From positions 34,629,001 to 34,693,000 of the forward strand of contig NC_092591.1 in assembly GCF_047663525.1 (NCBI RefSeq): 64,000 nt of DNA. The letters run 5' to 3'. A program made the translations under genes and the position numbers. Below are positions 62,066 through 64,000 of the stretch, one piece after another (the stretch's first letter is position 1; each line of letters starts with the position of its first letter). The stretch comes from Anas platyrhynchos (Eukaryota > Chordata > Aves > Anseriformes > Anatidae). The notes beneath the pieces were generated by a model. The model had not been told where the DNA came from. It was given only the letters and a program-made list of their open reading frames with translations, and ran no database searches.

Positions 62066-64000
62066 CCTTGGGGATTTTGTGGTATTCACTGTGGGTGTTC
62101 CTTTTTTTGAAGACAGAAGAAGGAAAAGCATTAGTGGTATAGGAGGTCTTATGGATGTGAAGTGTTGCTGATCTGTATACGTCATTTGTTTATTGGCACT
62201 GGTGCTTTGAGGGTTTGCTAGTTCTCAGTCAGAATTATGGCACTTGGGCTGACTGAGTTGCTGTTGGTAGGACAACACTTTCTCTGAAAACAGGGCTAAA
62301 AGTAGTGCGTGATCATTTCCTCCCTGCTAGTCAGGTGTGAAAATACCACTCAGATCCACTTGCTTTCTGCAAGTCTGTCTTTGCAGAGTCTGAGATTCAC
62401 TGCTTCGTGAAATAACTTTCCCTAATTCCTTGTATGTGTGATAAAGCTCTCCAGCTGTAAGCTGTCCCTTATTTTCCTTGGGAAGGCTTTGGTTGCCATG
62501 GCAACGCTGCAGGCCCCAGCTGGGAAGGCCTCTGCAGGCAGGTGGAGGCCTCAGTCCTGCCACTGGGTAATTGGGCCCAGCTGGGCCCTGTGAGACCTAG
62601 TGGGTTATAATTTTATTTTTTAAAGAGGAGCTTTGGGCTGCCTTGGGGTGCTGGGAAGATAAAGTGGGCTCAACAGGCCAGGTAGGGTTGTTTGGAAATA
62701 CAAGAGCCAGACTGTGAACATTTCTCTCATGATGTTACATAATTGGTGAGTTTCATAAAGGGAGTGAGTTTGTTTTCTGTGTAAACTAAATTTAGACAGC
62801 CTTTAATGAAGCCAAGTGAGTTTACCCTAGTGCATAAACTAATATTTATATACCAATGTTGACATTGCATTTGGGGTACTTGGTGGTTTTAGTTCAAAAC
62901 AAAATAAAACCCTGCAAGTCAGTGAAGATCCCAGGGTTCACAAGGTACAGGCAGATCTGCTTCTGTCAGGCAGGAGGGTATTTTCCTGAGGTGAAGAGGT
63001 ATCTTTTTTTGTGCGCATCTTGGGCTTTTCTTGTTTGTTTGTTTTTATTTGTTTTTCACATGCTGTCATGGGAAGGCAGTGCTGCAAGCTATTTTTATCT
63101 GTTTCTACAGAAAATCTAAGGAAATAAAAGGTAACTGCATAAAAAGAGCTCTGAATCACAACATGGTGGAAACATTGTTACTGAAGACGATCAATAGTTT
63201 CATTAATGCATTAAGTCCAGCTAAAGGAAATCTTGGTTGTACTTGTATCAATGTAACAACTTTAGAATCAAGTGGTGTTTAAAATAAATTAAATTCCTTT
63301 AATTTAAAGATAACTTTAAATTACTTTTATTTTATTTTGTTTTTTCTTGGTTTAATAAAAAAACAAAACACATGTGCAAAACTGTCAGAGGGGCCTGTAG
63401 ATTCATTTTCAATATTTCAGTCATTATTTCTGACTTCTCTGCTTAGAAAGGCTTCACTCTCATTGCTGTTAACTGGAAGAGGTTAGCCACTGTAGCGTGC
63501 AGTTACAGCAAAAGATGTATTAGCTTGCCAACACAACAAAGCAAAGGGGAAATAAGAATAGGCCTGTGTTTTTAAATAGAGAGTGAGAAAGTCTTTTTTT
63601 TTTTTTTTTTGTTCTTTTCACTTTGTGCCTTACTTCTCTGATGCAGTTCTCTTGTCATTTTTCAGTTTCACTGAGAAACATGGGAAGAGTTGTGGAGCCT
63701 TCCTGCTAATGTAGGCTGAAGAACCTTATCTATAGTAACTGAACCCTTCAGCAGGTCTTCCCTGCATCAGTCTGTGAAACAAAGGAAAATGAATTAAGAG
63801 GATTAACTGTTTTGCTGTTCCCTTTCTACAATACAGATCCTAGATAAATTTCCTATTATTTTTTAAAATGCTTACTTTTTAGTCAAAATCGAAGTGAAAT
63901 CTGTCTCTTTTCCTTCTGTTGTCAGGCTGACAGTAGGCTTGATGGCACTTGGGACTCAAGAGAAAAGACTGTGGCCTTCAGTTTTGATTACTGCTATTGG
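47151..64000 (+). CDS. STARD9: StAR-related lipid transfer protein 9 (kinesin motor start, partial)
   Basis: STARD9 (Kif16a) is a very large mitotic kinesin-3-type protein that protects pericentriolar material and ends in a START domain. Three coding exons are present: 47151-47197, 61187-61256, and 63926 to the right edge. Exon 1 encodes MANVKVAVRVRPLSK plus a split Arg, the classic kinesin beta-1 strand. Exon 2 gives ESAEGGRVIVEVDDKVATV and RNIK. Exon 3 starts ADSRLDGTWDSREK, then VAFSFDYCYW. All introns are GT-AG and in phase; the visible product is 64 residues. The P-loop, the rest of the motor, the FHA region and the START domain lie beyond the window. Intron 1 (14 kb) and intron 2 (2.7 kb) are typical of the 5' end of a long gene. 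Identity is secure by its start and by its position next to HAUS2. Confidence 0.95.
47881..47990 (+). repeat. A-rich CAAA-type low-complexity tract
   Basis: About 100 bases made of A with scattered C (CAAACAAAC, AAATAAAAC, AACAACAAA) near the start of STARD9 intron 1. It may be a decayed poly(A) tail or simple repeat; no element body is recognised beside it. Confidence 0.7.
49705..49980 (-). pseudogene. Possible TOMM20-like pseudogene remnant
   Basis: On the minus strand a frame beginning near 49980 contains PKNSLVC, then SHKLFKVRLKEKF and LHSVQLYVLFNHG. After a one-base frame change it continues GDYYCIGAEELAQCI and MGAEQAQ, to a stop just below 49705. The order and spacing recall TOMM20: FKNRLRE near its N-terminus, then the KFFLEEIQLGEELL / GEYEKGV helix pair. 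The linker and membrane segment would be missing. The frame break and lack of splice sites suggest a decayed processed copy in STARD9 intron 1, antisense to it. The similarity is from memory and short, so this is tentative. Confidence 0.3.
50076..50140 (+). mobile_element. CR1 LINE fragment (short 3' end)
   Basis: About 65 bases match the terminal part of CR1: 'ggttggaattagatgatctc', then 'aaggtcccttccaaccc' and the terminal ATTCTATG-type octamer repeat. It is strongly 5'-truncated, in STARD9 intron 1, and less diverged than the copy at 22.2 kb. Confidence 0.9.
50756..50793 (+). repeat. Poly(T) run of 38
   Basis: Thirty-eight uninterrupted T in STARD9 intron 1. Read on the minus strand this could be a poly(A) tail of a retrotransposed sequence, but I recognise no element body or clear target-site duplication. 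Confidence 0.9.
62034..62065 (+). repeat. Poly(T) run of 32
   Basis: Thirty-two uninterrupted T in STARD9 intron 2, with no element recognised on either side. A shorter T run lies at 63594-63610. Confidence 0.9.
62492..62505. promoter_or_regulatory. Perfect RFX (X-box) palindrome
   Basis: GTTGCCATGGCAAC is the full symmetric RFX-family binding site. It lies in STARD9 intron 2, in a local GC-richer island (about 62460-62600) that stands out from AT-rich intron. Binding is inferred from the motif alone. Confidence 0.65.
62573..62588. repeat. 16-base perfect palindrome with central E-box
   Basis: GGGCCCAGCTGGGCCC reads identically on both strands and centres on the E-box CAGCTG. It is 67 bases after the RFX palindrome in the same GC-richer patch. 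Confidence 0.8.

Larger units (their letters stand above)
61257..63925 (+). other. STARD9: STARD9 intron 2
   Basis: Contains the T runs at 62034 and 63594, the RFX palindrome and the 16-base palindrome in a GC-richer patch at about 62460-62600, and an AT-rich stretch at 63280-63360. Confidence 0.7.

Overview
The window is vertebrate nuclear DNA and most probably from a bird. It has spliced genes with GT-AG introns, compact CpG-island promoters and low repeat content. Two copies of the 3' end of a CR1 LINE, the main avian retrotransposon, are present (22195-22432 and 50076-50140). The gene order ZNF106 - SNAP23 - LRRC57 - HAUS2 - STARD9 is the conserved block known from human 15q15. I assign it to a bird, not to a named species.

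Layout: (1) 1-13.6 kb is the 5' part of ZNF106 on the minus strand: two small coding exons (4013-4074, 5372-5457), a long first intron, and one or two noncoding first exons in a CpG island near 13.3-13.6 kb. (2) 13.65-30.5 kb is SNAP23 on the plus strand, sharing that CpG island head to head with ZNF106; a noncoding exon 1 and seven coding exons encode 208 aa. (3) 30.5-35.7 kb is a convergent intergenic stretch with no recognisable gene. (4) 40.6-35.7 kb is LRRC57 on the minus strand, five coding exons, 238 aa. (5) 40.77-44.9 kb is HAUS2 on the plus strand, six coding exons, 269 aa as read, from a promoter shared with LRRC57. (6) 47.15 kb to the right edge is the start of STARD9 on the plus strand: three exons giving the first 64 residues of a kinesin motor, with introns of 14 kb and 2.7 kb. 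The gene runs out of the window.

The genes are housekeeping or cell-biological: SNAP23 is a Q-SNARE for exocytosis, HAUS2 an augmin subunit and STARD9 a mitotic kinesin, LRRC57 a small LRR protein, ZNF106 a zinc-finger/WD40 RNA-binding protein. They do not form a pathway; they share two bidirectional promoters. I found no tRNA, rRNA, CRISPR, recent transposon or prokaryote-type system.

The second-look items are mostly regulatory: a perfect palindrome carrying two inverted GATA sites (18542-18561), a perfect RFX X-box palindrome (62492-62505), two CTCF-like motifs pointing away from each other on either side of SNAP23-LRRC57-HAUS2 (12217 and 45499), a ZNF143-type motif in the ZNF106/SNAP23 promoter, upstream ORFs ahead of HAUS2 and STARD9, a diverged duplicated segment in ZNF106 intron 1, and a possible TOMM20-like pseudogene remnant in STARD9 intron 1. 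I see no evidence of a wholly new biological system here.
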